This document shows, piece after piece, positions 16,629 to 25,593 of a stretch of 64,000 nucleotides of DNA. The stretch is from NCBI GenBank assembly GCA_017084465.1, contig CP070896.1:310001-374000 (forward strand), written 5' to 3'. Every line of letters begins with the position of its first letter. Within the stretch, counting starts at the first letter, position 1. The notes under the pieces are model-generated. The model saw nothing but the letters and a program-made list of their open reading frames with translations. It was not told where the DNA came from and made no database searches. Both the position numbers and the translations under genes were made by a program. The DNA is from Lacrimispora xylanisolvens (lineage in GTDB: Bacteria; Bacillota; Clostridia; Lachnospirales; Lachnospiraceae).

Positions 16629-17921
16629 TCAGGTTTCCTCGTAACGGCAGATCTTTGCCCCATGTCCGGGCACCTTTAATACCAGATCTTTTGATGTATT
16701 GGTGAACATTTCACCTGTCCAGAGTTCTGTGAAACAAATACCGTTCCAATCTTCTTTTTTAAGCAAACCGGCTGAAATAACAATTTCTCTCTCTTCTTCT
16801 AATAAATTGAAGACCGCCAAATAGTGAGTACCACTCTTTTGGTTACTGCTGTGCCAGATACAATGCTTCTCATCCCGGGCAAGCTGAATTGCTTTGCAGT
16901 CATCACTAAGAAGATCTAATACATCCGGGTTTGTAAGCAGAGTTTTTGTCCATTCATCCAACCGGGTAAGCTCCGCTCCAATCATTAAAGGAGACCGGAA
17001 TATGCACCAGAGTGACATCATTGTAATCTGTTCATCCCTGGTAAACCGGGTCTGACGTTCCTCTCCAAAGCCTTTCCCCAACATACCCACAGGAAGCATA
17101 TCACAATCCGGATAATTTCCCTGCCCCACATGGTTCTGCCAATGCTCACACCGTTCAAACATCTGCTTTAACAAATTCCAGTCGTCCCAAAAATCATCGG
17201 TAATCCGCCACATATTAGCGTAAGTCTCATAATGCCATGCCTCTTTCAGCCGGGCGGGTCCCGGTGAAAGGCTAAGTACCATCTGCCTTCCGCTTTTATT
17301 GATTGCTTCATGTAGCATACGGATTTCTTCTTTTGCAGACGCTGCATCCATGCGGCAGATATCATCACATTTGATAAAATCCACCCCCCACTGGGCATAC
17401 AGCTGGAAAATAGAATCATAATACGCCTGTGCTCCCTCTGCCTCAGGGTTCACCCCATACATATCCGGATTCCATGAGCAGATGGAATAAGGATTTGAAA
17501 TCCAATCGGCAGTACGATCTGTTCCCCATATCTTCATCTTATTATGAGCTGCGATACGTGGAACCCCTCTCATGATGTGAATCCCGAATTTTAAACCCAG
17601 CCCATGGATATAATCAGCCAGTGGTTTGAAACCATGACCGCCCACAGAAGATGGAAAGCGATCCGGACACGGCCAAAGTCTGGAATATTCGTCTATTTCA
17701 ACCTGACCGAAGGGAATATACTGGCACTCCTGTCGTCTGGTTCCGGCATTATGAGCATACCACTGTATATCAACCACAATATATTCCCAGCCATATTCTT
17801 TTAAATTCTGCGCCATATATTCAGCATTGGCCCGAACCTCTTGTTCTGTTACTGCCGTATCATAATAGTCATAGCTGTTCCACCCCATAGGGGGTCTTCC
17901 TGATGATAAATATCTGCTCAT
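16629..17921 (-). CDS. Glycoside hydrolase family 27 (alpha-galactosidase-like)
   Basis: A 430-residue TIM-barrel enzyme. The N-terminus RPPMGWNSYDYYDTAVTE is the standard GH27 opening. The nucleophile is likely Asp186 in DFIKCDDICR and the acid/base Asp243 in MWRITDDFWDDW. A C-terminal beta domain closes the protein. No signal peptide, so it is cytoplasmic and acts on imported oligosaccharides. It is divergent from an AraC regulator 101 bp away, a typical regulator-enzyme pair. GH27 also includes alpha-N-acetylgalactosaminidases and other specificities, so the exact substrate is open. Both genes sit inside the skin element. Confidence 0.9.
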   Translation of the reverse strand: MSRYLSSGRPPMGWNSYDYYDTAVTEQEVRANAEYMAQNLKEYGWEYIVVDIQWYAHNAGTRRQECQYIPFGQVEIDEYSRLWPCPDRFPSSVGGHGFKPLADYIHGLGLKFGIHIMRGVPRIAAHNKMKIWGTDRTADWISNPYSICSWNPDMYGVNPEAEGAQAYYDSIFQLYAQWGVDFIKCDDICRMDAASAKEEIRMLHEAINKSGRQMVLSLSPGPARLKEAWHYETYANMWRITDDFWDDWNLLKQMFERCEHWQNHVGQGNYPDCDMLPVGMLGKGFGEERQTRFTRDEQITMMSLWCIFRSPLMIGAELTRLDEWTKTLLTNPDVLDLLSDDCKAIQLARDEKHCIWHSSNQKSGTHYLAVFNLLEEEREIVISAGLLKKEDWNGICFTELWTGEMFTNTSKDLVLKVPGHGAKICRYEET

Positions 17922-18022
17922 CTGATATCCTTTCCTGGTAATTTATTGATTAATCTGATATCATTATAGCAACTGAACAATCTATTACAAGAGTAAGAAC
18001 ACGATACAGGGAGGGTAATTTT

Positions 18023-18884
18023 TTGATTAACGGATCTTGCCAGACATTTGGTTTTCTGGATCTTGACAGACAATGGAATGCACCACTGTTTCTCCTGGAT
18101 TTTGGCTTGGAGCAGAGAAAAAATGAAACCTATGATTTTCAAAATAATAATCGAGGCAGTTATTCTGGTTTTCTGATTCAGTACACATTAGATGGATTGG
18201 GAATGTTTGAATCAGAGGGGCAGACAACCATTCTTTCTCCTGGTGATGCTTTTTTTATCACATTTCCAGATAGAAGCAGATACTATCTGGCTGAGAATAA
18301 TTCATGGAAATACTTTTACATACATTTTGACGGCGAAATGGGGCAATATTTTTTTCAGCGGATACAGGCAATGACGGGAAAAACCTTTACCATCCCCAAT
18401 ACAAGTCAGGCCATCTTACTGTTTTTAGAGGAATTCCAGGCAGTGAAATCAGGGAAAAAATACGGGCGTTATGACAGTGGGATCTTTTTATACCAATTCC
18501 TTACCATTCTTATGAGAGAACTGGAAACCCCAATAAAATCAGTTAAAAATGCCTGTGTGGAAGATGCCGCAAAGTGGATGCAGACAAACTATAAATATCA
18601 GATGGGGCTCTCTTATATGTGCCGGGAGCTTGACGTGAGCCTTCCCCATTTAACAAGGCAGTTTCATTTGCAGACAGGGCTCTCTCCCATAAAGTATTTA
18701 ACCAGTCTGCGCCTGGAACATGCATTATCCCTTCTTCTAAATACGTCAATGGGTCTTGAGGCCATAGCGACGGAATGCGGATATTCCAACAGCAATTATT
18801 TCTCAAAGGTTTTTTAGGAAAAACATGGGGGTTTCACCTGCTCAATACAGAGACCGGCATAATGGGCTTCAAAAGCCGTTATGA
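18023..18884 (+). CDS. AraC-family regulator next to GH27 (frameshifted near its end)
   Basis: It starts at TTG 18023 behind AGGGAGGG. The N-terminal cupin-like sugar-sensing domain (about 1-150, with ILSPGDAFFITFPDRSRYYL) is followed by the two AraC helix-turn-helix motifs (LSYMCRELDVSLPHLTRQFH and LEAIATECGYSNSNYFSKVF). The frame stops at a T6 run (18810-18815); with five T it continues FRKNMGVSPAQYRDR to a stop at 18884, giving about 286 residues. The end lies 8 bp from the right recombination core. It probably activates the divergent glycosidase gene. Confidence 0.87.
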
Positions 18885-19160
18885 TAGTATATCATTCTCC
18901 ACACATTTCGCCGCATAAGTGGCCAGCCTTGATCCTCTGTCTGGATGAAAGGTATTAACAGCCTTGATTAAACCGATAGTTCCTACTGACAGAAGATCTT
19001 CCATATCATAGTCTGTATTCTGATACTTTTTTGCCACATGGGCTACAAGACGCATATTACGCTCGATGAGTGTGGCTCTCGCCTCCTGATCCCCTTCCTG
19101 GTATCGTTCCAGACACTCTCGTTCCTCTCGCGCAGTTAAAGGTTTGGGAAAAGTTTTCAA
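18879..19160 (-). CDS. sigK: 5' part of split sigK (regions 1.2 to 2.4)
   Basis: A TTG at 19160 follows AAGGTGG at 6 nt. Encoded residues include RNMRLVAHVAKKYQNTDYDM, EDLLSVGTIGLIKAVNTFHP and RGSRLATYAAKCVEN, the core-binding and -10 recognition regions of sigma K/E. The frame leaves sigma homology at the AATGA core (18892-18896) and stops 4 codons later inside the element. No ATG, GTG or TTG lies further upstream before a stop, so the protein has no pro-sequence, unlike B. subtilis pro-sigma K but like C. difficile SigK. It needs excision to be completed. Confidence 0.93.
   Translation of the reverse strand: MKTFPKPLTAREERECLERYQEGDQEARATLIERNMRLVAHVAKKYQNTDYDMEDLLSVGTIGLIKAVNTFHPDRGSRLATYAAKCVENDILS
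18892..18896 (-). other. Right recombination core of the skin element (AATGA)
   Basis: AATGA on the minus strand in GTGGAGAATGATATACTATC. It matches the left core and is the point where sigma K homology ends. Confidence 0.85.
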
Positions 19161-19189
19161 AGAAAGCCACCTTAAACTTACTTACTCTT

Positions 19190-19217
19190 ATTTTATGCCG
19201 CCCTTATCTTTATAGTG
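19190..19217 (-). promoter_or_regulatory. Possible sigma-E-type promoter of sigK
   Basis: On the minus strand CATAAAAT (19197-19190) resembles the sigma E -10 element, with CACTATA 13 nt upstream as a weak -35. It ends about 30 nt before the TTG start. A perfect 11-bp inverted repeat lies further upstream at 19269-19295. Confidence 0.35.
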
Positions 19218-19306
19218 CTTTTACAAAAAATATTAGCTGGTACTTATTTATTTACAAAATTCTCTCTATTACTTTACATAATATTTTTATGTAAAGTAAC
19301 TCCCAC

Positions 19307-19338
19307 CATAAAAAAGGACCGGACAACAGTCCGATCCT
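19307..19338 (-). terminator. Terminator after the purH-type gene
   Basis: GGATCGGACTGTTGTCCGGTCC followed by TTTTTT on the minus strand, 17 nt after the stop codon. Confidence 0.85.
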
Positions 19339-19355
19339 TTACATCTCATATTTTA

Positions 19356-20534
19356 TTAATGGTGGAACAGGCGGATTCCATTAAATGCCATTACCATACC
19401 ATATTTGTTACAAGTCTCAATCACCTGATCGTCTCTGACAGAACCTCCTGGCTGAACAACATATTTCACGCCGCTTTTATATGCCCGGTCGATGTTATCC
19501 CCAAATGGGAAAAACGCATCGGAGCCAAGAGATACATCAGAAAGCTGATCAAGCCACTGTCTTTTTTCTTCTCTTGAGAATACGGGAGGTTTCTCCTTAA
19601 ATACCTGCTCCCATCTGCCATCTGCCAAAACATCCATATCATCTTCACCAATATAAACATCTATGGCATTATCCCTGTCCGCCCGTCGGATATCATCAAG
19701 GAATGGAAGTTCCAGCACCTTGGGTGCCTGTCTTAAATACCAGTTGTCCGCCTTGCTTCCTGCCAGTCTGGTGCAATGAACACGGGATTGCTGTCCGGCT
19801 CCGATTCCAATTGCCTGTCCATTCTTTGCATAGCAGACGGAATTGGACTGGGTATATTTTAATGTAATCAGAGAGAGGATTAAATCGATTTCAGCAGTTT
19901 CAGGAATCTCCTTGTTCACAGTTACTCTGTTTTCCAACACTTCTCGACCAATTTTAATCTCATTTCTTCCCTGCTCAAACGTAACTCCATAAACCTGTTT
20001 TTTCTCTATGGGCTCTGGAGTATATTCCGGATCAATAAGAATGACGTTATAATTACCATTTTTCTTAGACTTTAATATGTCCAAAGCTTCCGGGGTATAG
20101 CCAGGTGCAATCACACCATCTGAAACCTCTCTCTTAATGATTTTCGCTGTATCTTCATCACAAATATCAGATAAGGAAATGTAATCACCGAAGGAAGACA
20201 TGCGGTCTGCGCCTCTGGCTCTGGCATAAGCGCAGGCAAGAGGGGAAAGTTCTCCCATATCTTCAACCCAGTAGATTTTCTTTAAAACCGGACTTAAAGG
20301 AAGTCCAACTGCCACACCAGTTGGAGAAACGTGTTTGAAGGAAGCTGCCGCTGGCAATCCAGTGGCCTCCTTTAATTCTTTTACCAGCTGCCAGCCATTT
20401 AATGCGTCCAGAAAATTAATATAACCGGGTTTTCCGCTCAATACGGTTATAGGAAGATCTGATCCGTCTGCCATATAGATTTTTGATGGTTTTTGATTGG
20501 GATTACACCCATATTTCAGCTCTAATTCATTCAT
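19356..20534 (-). CDS. purH: AICAR formyltransferase (stand-alone PurH C-terminal type)
   Basis: A 392-residue protein that lacks the N-terminal cyclohydrolase domain of ordinary PurH. It carries the transformylase core: LKYGCNPNQKPSKIY, AAASFKHVSPTGVAVG with the Lys-His catalytic pair, ACAYARARGADRMSSFGDYI, and IGIGAGQQSRVHCTRLAGSK. It uses 10-formyl-THF to convert AICAR to FAICAR, the penultimate step of IMP synthesis. It follows the purO-type cyclohydrolase by 14 nt. The two complete the pathway as separate enzymes. Expression is controlled by the ZTP riboswitch upstream, which senses the substrate of this enzyme. Confidence 0.92.
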   Translation of the reverse strand: MNELELKYGCNPNQKPSKIYMADGSDLPITVLSGKPGYINFLDALNGWQLVKELKEATGLPAAASFKHVSPTGVAVGLPLSPVLKKIYWVEDMGELSPLACAYARARGADRMSSFGDYISLSDICDEDTAKIIKREVSDGVIAPGYTPEALDILKSKKNGNYNVILIDPEYTPEPIEKKQVYGVTFEQGRNEIKIGREVLENRVTVNKEIPETAEIDLILSLITLKYTQSNSVCYAKNGQAIGIGAGQQSRVHCTRLAGSKADNWYLRQAPKVLELPFLDDIRRADRDNAIDVYIGEDDMDVLADGRWEQVFKEKPPVFSREEKRQWLDQLSDVSLGSDAFFPFGDNIDRAYKSGVKYVVQPGGSVRDDQVIETCNKYGMVMAFNGIRLFHH

Positions 20535-20548
20535 CTTCTGTACTCCTG

Positions 20549-21262
20549 CTATTCATTCTTATTTATTATACGGGTCTCAAAGGCACCTGTTTCAAGATCA
20601 ATATAACGTACAAACAGCGATACCTTGTTCTCTTCATTCAGGCTGTCCCAGATCAGGGTAATAAACTCATCCGGATCCCCTAAGACTTCCACCAGTTTTG
20701 GCTCCCCTTCAAAGCTTTTAAGAGGATTGCCGTCATGCATGTAGGTATGGATAAAATGAGCTTCTCCAGGCACAGGATTCTCATAGGCAAAGGTAAAGCG
20801 GTTGCAGGAGGACGGATCCCCGTTATTACTCTTTAATATAGACATGGCGTAGTTAAATCTTCCATCTTCCACATGCATAATGCCGGAGATTCGGGGTGTA
20901 TAATTGGGGCTGTCCGGCTCAAATTCCCTGCTGCGAAGAGCCTGTTCAAATGTGAGCTGAATATCCATGCCCTGGTATATGGTATCCGTCTGATCTCCGT
21001 TTGTTACAATGGTTTTGTTGCCCAGCACACGCACTGGAGCATAAATAATCAGACTGGGATCTGATAATTTTGAAGGATCGTAAGCCTGGGTACGGATTCC
21101 ATCCCCATCTTCCACAAATACGCGGTTACGGCTGTTCACACTTCTTCCCATGATAAAATAAGCAGTTACTGCCTTCCTTCCATCCGGGGTTTTGCCAATA
21201 ATTATCCCCCTTCCAGGATAGGAATTGTTTGTTAATTCATCCTTCAAAGAAACCAAATTCAT
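20549..21262 (-). CDS. purO: IMP cyclohydrolase, PurO-like
   Basis: A 237-residue protein similar to the archaeal-type IMP cyclohydrolase: NNSYPGRGIIIGKTPDGRKA near the N-terminus, then MGRSVNSRNRVFVEDGDGIR and NYTPRISGIMHVEDG. I chose ATG 21262 because GGAGGA lies 9 nt upstream. A longer frame runs through the riboswitch and cannot be coding. It closes the ring of FAICAR to give IMP, and the transformylase partner is next. This split arrangement is found in many Lachnospiraceae. Confidence 0.85.
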   Translation of the reverse strand: MNLVSLKDELTNNSYPGRGIIIGKTPDGRKAVTAYFIMGRSVNSRNRVFVEDGDGIRTQAYDPSKLSDPSLIIYAPVRVLGNKTIVTNGDQTDTIYQGMDIQLTFEQALRSREFEPDSPNYTPRISGIMHVEDGRFNYAMSILKSNNGDPSSCNRFTFAYENPVPGEAHFIHTYMHDGNPLKSFEGEPKLVEVLGDPDEFITLIWDSLNEENKVSLFVRYIDLETGAFETRIINKNE

Positions 21263-21294
21263 GACTTTCAGTCCTCCATTCTCAATAAAGACGC

Positions 21295-21400
21295 AAAAAA
21301 CCGCCTGGGCATCCCATAGCGGTGCCCAGGCGGTCGGCTTCAAAACGTAACGTGCTCCCCGTGGTTTTCTCCACTTATCCGCCAGTTGCACGTACCATGT
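21295..21400 (-). promoter_or_regulatory. ZTP (pfl) riboswitch with expression-platform terminator
   Basis: The minus strand shows AACTGGCGGATAAGTGG, then AACCACGGGGAGCACG, then CCGACCGCCTGGGCA, the conserved blocks of the ZTP/ZMP aptamer. The CCGCCTGGGCA block doubles as the 5' arm of a terminator that ends GCCCAGGCGG-TTTTTT (21333-21295). Ligand binding should block the terminator. It lies about 35 nt before purO. Confidence 0.93.
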
Positions 21401-21458
21401 CTAAAATAATATATGATTCTCCCTAAAATTGCAAGCTCTTTTTTAATTGTTCCAGTTT

Positions 21459-22820
21459 TTATTCGTTGCGAATGGCAGCCAGAGGACTGAGCTTCATGGC
21501 TCTGAGGGAAGGGAAAAATCCCGCAGCCATACCTACAAAAACAGAAAATCCTACAGCAGCCAAAGACAGCCACAATGGTATTCTGGATAAATCTCCTGGC
21601 ATATCGGGCATAAAACGTCCTGCCAGAAACCGGTTTATAAGAAAAGAAACCCCGTAACTGAAAGTAATACCCGTGATGCCGCCAAGGAAGCCAATAAATC
21701 CGGATTCAATTAGAAACATGTCTCTGATATGATTCATATCAAGCCCCAGTACCTTCAAAATTCCGATCTCCTTGGTTCTTTCATAGATGGACATCATCAT
21801 CGTGTTGGCAATCCCGATGGCTGCGACAAATAAAGATACTGTTCCGATTCCTCCAAGCAAAGCCTGAACCATCTTTGCCTGCTTCTGGGATTGTTCCAGC
21901 CATTCCATATTGCTGTTTGCCTGATATCCCATATCTGTAATCGCCTTCTGTACCGCGGTTACATTCGCCATATCGTCCACCTCTACCACTGCCTGATCAT
22001 AGATAAAGTAGTTATAAGGCTTGCCTTTTTTATTGGTAGGCTGGTTGGGAATCGGCTTTTTCTTATATATCTGTTTTAACTGGGATTTGAGTGCATCCAA
22101 ATCAACATAGACATTGTAGCTGTAATTACTCCAGTCCTCTACACCTCCTGCTACCAGCCCTGCTGTCTTCAGCAGATATTTTTTAGGCGGCTTCACTGGA
22201 GTTTTTCCATCTTCTCCTGTCCCACCGTTCTGAGACTGATAATATGCTTCGGTGTCAAATACCACAAATACAGGTCTGTTCATAAAATCAATATCCGGAA
22301 TCTTGGTTGGGTCATCGTAATAATCCTGATTTCTGCTTTTGGGATTACTAAATTGCCTGGGCACCATATTTCCTACTACCATCTGAAGCTCTTTCGTCCC
22401 TTTATCGGGAAGATGCCCCTGTTTTAGTGATATATTATCCATGTATTCGGGGGTTACTCCAATTACGGTGATATTGCCCTGATATGCCCCCTGGCTCATG
22501 ATTGTGTCTGTCTGTAAAAGCGGAGAGGCCGACTTGACATGATCCAGGCCGGCAAACTGGGCAACCACATTATCTGTCATATAATTAGGTTCTTTTTTCC
22601 CTTCTCCCCCGTAGGATTGATTGGAATACACAGTGATCTCAGTCAGACTTCCATAAGAGGCATACTGTTCCATGGTAAGTTCATTAAAACCGATTCCCAG
22701 AGATACCATAACAACAATGGAAGCAGTACCAATTAAAACTCCAAGAACAGTTAAAAATGTTCTCATCTTTCTTCGTCTTAAATTGTTCACACTCATGGAA
22801 AGCAAATCACTAAATTTCAT
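21459..22820 (-). CDS. MacB/FtsX-family ABC transporter permease
   Basis: A 453-residue membrane protein of MacB topology: one N-terminal helix (RTFLTVLGVLIGTASIVVMV), a large extracytoplasmic MacB_PCD domain (about 50-320), then three helices of the FtsX domain, ending LRAMKLSPLAAIRNE. IYERTKEIGILKVLG is the classic FtsX loop. It overlaps the upstream CARDB-type gene by 11 nt and belongs with the ATPase at 24631-25401. Such systems export peptides or act as mechanotransmission pumps. The substrate is unknown. Confidence 0.9.
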   Translation of the reverse strand: MKFSDLLSMSVNNLRRRKMRTFLTVLGVLIGTASIVVMVSLGIGFNELTMEQYASYGSLTEITVYSNQSYGGEGKKEPNYMTDNVVAQFAGLDHVKSASPLLQTDTIMSQGAYQGNITVIGVTPEYMDNISLKQGHLPDKGTKELQMVVGNMVPRQFSNPKSRNQDYYDDPTKIPDIDFMNRPVFVVFDTEAYYQSQNGGTGEDGKTPVKPPKKYLLKTAGLVAGGVEDWSNYSYNVYVDLDALKSQLKQIYKKKPIPNQPTNKKGKPYNYFIYDQAVVEVDDMANVTAVQKAITDMGYQANSNMEWLEQSQKQAKMVQALLGGIGTVSLFVAAIGIANTMMMSIYERTKEIGILKVLGLDMNHIRDMFLIESGFIGFLGGITGITFSYGVSFLINRFLAGRFMPDMPGDLSRIPLWLSLAAVGFSVFVGMAAGFFPSLRAMKLSPLAAIRNE

Positions 22821-24644
22821 CGTTTATTTCCTCTAGGGCAGCCAGCTTCTTCTGCTTTCTTCTTTTCCAGATAAAAAAGGCTGCACCTGCGCCTGCCGCA
22901 AGCAGGACAATAACAGAAGGTATCAGGATCTTACCATACTTTGCAAACCCTGTAGGCTGTACATCTACAGGCTCCTCGCCCATATTCCCGTTATCAGCTC
23001 CTGTTTCTTCCGGCTCCGTTACCATCAATGTGACTTCTTTTTCTATGGGATCAGAAACTACTCCGTTTTCATCCTCATAGGTAATTAAAATCTTTATTTT
23101 TCCGTCATCTGCAGTTGGTGTGGTTCCGGTAATCATGGCATCCACATTCTGTGTTTCTCCAGGCTTAATATTTCCTATGTAGGTACTGGACTGCTGTATG
23201 GAATCTCCCACAAATGACACCATGACATTATAGAGAAGAACCTTTCCTGTATTGTTAACCGGGAACATAATATTGGTTTCTGAACCTGCTACAATTGATT
23301 CCGGCATGATATCGATGGTACCTGTATTTAAACGGGCCACCTGTTTTACCGGAATATTCACAGTTATTTTTTCTTCTGCATTTTATATTCCGGGCTGTCG
23401 AATTTTTCATTAATTGTCAGCCCATAGGTTCTTTGATCCACCCATGCACCGGCACGAAGCTTAACCTTGACATCTGTGGTCTGGCCTGCTCCAAGGGAAT
23501 TCACAACAACGGAGGAACTACCTTCATCCGTTGTAAACACGGCACTATCCGTTACCTTCTCAGATTCCAGATTAAATAATATATTGGTTGCAGGAACGCT
23601 TTCTGATGCATTCTTCATGTGCAGGATAAGTTCAAACTCCTCGCCGGCAAAAACCTTCTCCGGAATGGTTTCAAAACCGTCAACAACGATCCTGGCTTTA
23701 GTTCTGTCATTGATGTTAAACTCTTTGGTCGCCTCTTCCTTCTCTTTGTTTTGTACTTTTACAAAAAACGTCTCTTCGGATTTCTGAATGTCTCCATCGC
23801 TGCTGTCCCGGTATTCGATGTTAAATGTAATGGGATAATAACCGCTGTACACATCCTTTCGGATCATCATGCTGTAAGGAATGGAAATCGTCTCCCCGCC
23901 TCCGATTCGGTCGAAGTGTTTGGTATAATTTCCATCGTTAATATCAAAAGGGAACTTTGTGCTGTCCTGGTTTACTCCCATTCGGACATTGACGTCAAAG
24001 GCAGTTAAATTAGAAGAATTACGGACATTCATGTTATAGTTCATCACTTCTGGATAAGTTCCGAAAGGAGTGTTCTGACCCTCGCCAAGTTCGAAACTGA
24101 TGGTTCCTTCATTGGCTCCGGAAGAGGTTGTTGCGGATGATTTTGTAATCCAGATATTTACCTTTTCATAGGATGCATGAGCACCATCATCTTTTTTCTT
24201 TGCATCAGTAACAACTTCTACCGGTACCAGATAATATCCCTCGGATACATCTCTCCGGATCCTGGCAGTGAGGCTGAAGGTTTTAGAGCTTCCGCTCTTT
24301 ACATCGCCCAGTTTTTTATTGTCAAATGTATTGGAAGAGATTTCGAAAGGAAAAACAGATCCGGTGTATGTTGTGGTCTCTTCTGCATCTTCGGTTGCTC
24401 TGTACTCCTGTTCCGGTATATCTCTGTCAAATCTGACAGCAACATCCTTTAAATCATTACCTGTATTATTGGTAAAAACCATATTGATGGTAATATTCTC
24501 CCCAGTCTTTCCAGATGGAGTTTTTTTCACATCAATATATGTGTTTTTACTTAGATCATATTGTGCAAACACTGTTGCCGGAATGGCAGTAACCGCCATA
24601 ATTACAGCCAGCAGCCCTACAATCTTTCTCTTAAATCTGTACAT
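22810..24644 (-). CDS. Secreted, membrane-anchored NEW3/CARDB-like protein of the ABC exporter (frameshifted)
   Basis: ATG 24644 starts MYRFKRKIVGLLAVIMAVTA, a signal peptide with cleavage near TVFAQ. Several beta-sandwich repeats of the CARDB/NEW3 kind follow (GENITINMVFTNNTGNDLKDV; VFAGEEFELILHMKNASESV; IVAGSETNIMFPVNNTGKVL). A C-terminal membrane helix (ILIPSVIVLLAAGAGAAFFI) and a basic tail end it. The frame breaks at a T4 run (23391-23394, plus strand); one more base gives EYKNAEEKITVNIPVKQV and a continuous protein of about 611 residues. It sits between the ATPase and permease genes with overlaps at both sides, so it is probably their extracytoplasmic partner. Confidence 0.78.
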
Positions 24645-25401
24645 TTTCCATATCCCCCTTAGTCTCCTCGTGGTGCTGTTCTTCAATTTTAAATATCTTT
24701 CCATCTACTATGTGGAACTGTCTGTCTGCAAACTTGGCAATATAATTGTCGTGAGTTACCATGACAAGAGTCTGGTTCTGCTCTTTTACAATCTTCTGCA
24801 TCAATGAAAGAACCTCTTTTGTGGTTTTGGAATCCAGATTTCCGGTTGGTTCATCTGCAAAAATAATCTTGGGATCTACGGCAAGTGCTCTGGCAATTCC
24901 CACCCGCTGCTGCTGGCCTCCTGACATCTCATTGGCCATATGGTTCATCTGTTTTTCCAAGCCTACCAGTTTTATGTATTTTTTTGCTTTTTCATTCCGG
25001 ATCTTTCTTGGTACACCACGAAATGACAGGGGAAGTGCAACATTCTCTACTGCATTCAATGTCTTAATCAAATTATAGGACTGGAAAATAAAACCCACAT
25101 GCTTTCTTCTGAATGCAACCAGCTGATTCTCCGAAAGCTTTTCGATGTGATTGCCTGCAATGACAATCTCCCCTTTTGACGGTTTCTCCAACCCCGCCAT
25201 CATGTTTAAAAGTGTGGATTTTCCCGAGCCTGACGGGCCCACTATGGCGCAAAATTCGCCTTTATATATCGTAAAGTCTACTCCGTTCAGTGCGTAGACT
25301 TTGGTATCCCCCACCTTATACACCTTATAAAGATCCTTAACCTGAATCATGGGTGTTTTGTTTTCCACCACTGCAGCTTCCTCCTTGAAATATTCACGCA
25401 A
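24631..25401 (-). CDS. ABC transporter ATP-binding protein (MacB/LolD type)
   Basis: A 256-residue ATPase. Walker A is GPSGSGKSTLLN, the signature motif MSGGQQQRVGIARAL, Walker B KIIFADEPTGNLD, and the H-loop VMVTHD. TGNLDSKTT after Walker B is typical of the MacB/LolD group. It overlaps the next gene by 14 nt. It powers the exporter formed with the FtsX permease and the CARDB-like protein. Confidence 0.95.
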   Translation of the reverse strand: MREYFKEEAAVVENKTPMIQVKDLYKVYKVGDTKVYALNGVDFTIYKGEFCAIVGPSGSGKSTLLNMMAGLEKPSKGEIVIAGNHIEKLSENQLVAFRRKHVGFIFQSYNLIKTLNAVENVALPLSFRGVPRKIRNEKAKKYIKLVGLEKQMNHMANEMSGGQQQRVGIARALAVDPKIIFADEPTGNLDSKTTKEVLSLMQKIVKEQNQTLVMVTHDNYIAKFADRQFHIVDGKIFKIEEQHHEETKGDMENVQI

Positions 25402-25593
25402 TCACATTATACAACAGGATTGGAAAATCCGATATTCTTTATTTTCTTAATCTTCCTTACATATTCCTTACACGCCCAAAAGTCTTTTACAAACCCGTAA
25501 AAAATATTTTAAAAAAGAGTGGAAATATTTTAAACTATGCTTTATAATGGGATAGAATTTTAAACCATAACTCAGTGGACAAAGGAGATTCTT

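Larger units (their letters stand above)
11111..18896. mobile_element. skin-like element interrupting sigK (7,781 bp between cores)
   Basis: The two halves of sigK are separated by 7,781 bp flanked by direct AATGA repeats (TCATT on the plus strand, 11111-11115 and 18892-18896). Deleting one repeat plus the interval joins codons ...GTG-GAG-AAT | GAG-ATC-CTA in frame. This gives CVENEILMLLRA, the sequence expected in sigma K. The element encodes a large serine recombinase next to the left junction, as in the skin elements of Bacillus subtilis and Clostridioides difficile. Cargo: hydrogenase operon, GH27 glycosidase, AraC regulator. The cargo is unlike the phage-like skin of B. subtilis. Confidence 0.92.

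Noticed and set aside
11409-18815. Phase variation of the skin recombinase and AraC regulator by homopolymer slippage
   Set aside because: Similar breaks occur in rpoD and other core genes throughout the window, so a sequence error explains them better without read data.
21263-21391. N-terminal extension of the cyclohydrolase
   Set aside because: The extension is a translation of the ZTP riboswitch; a good start with GGAGGA is at 21262.
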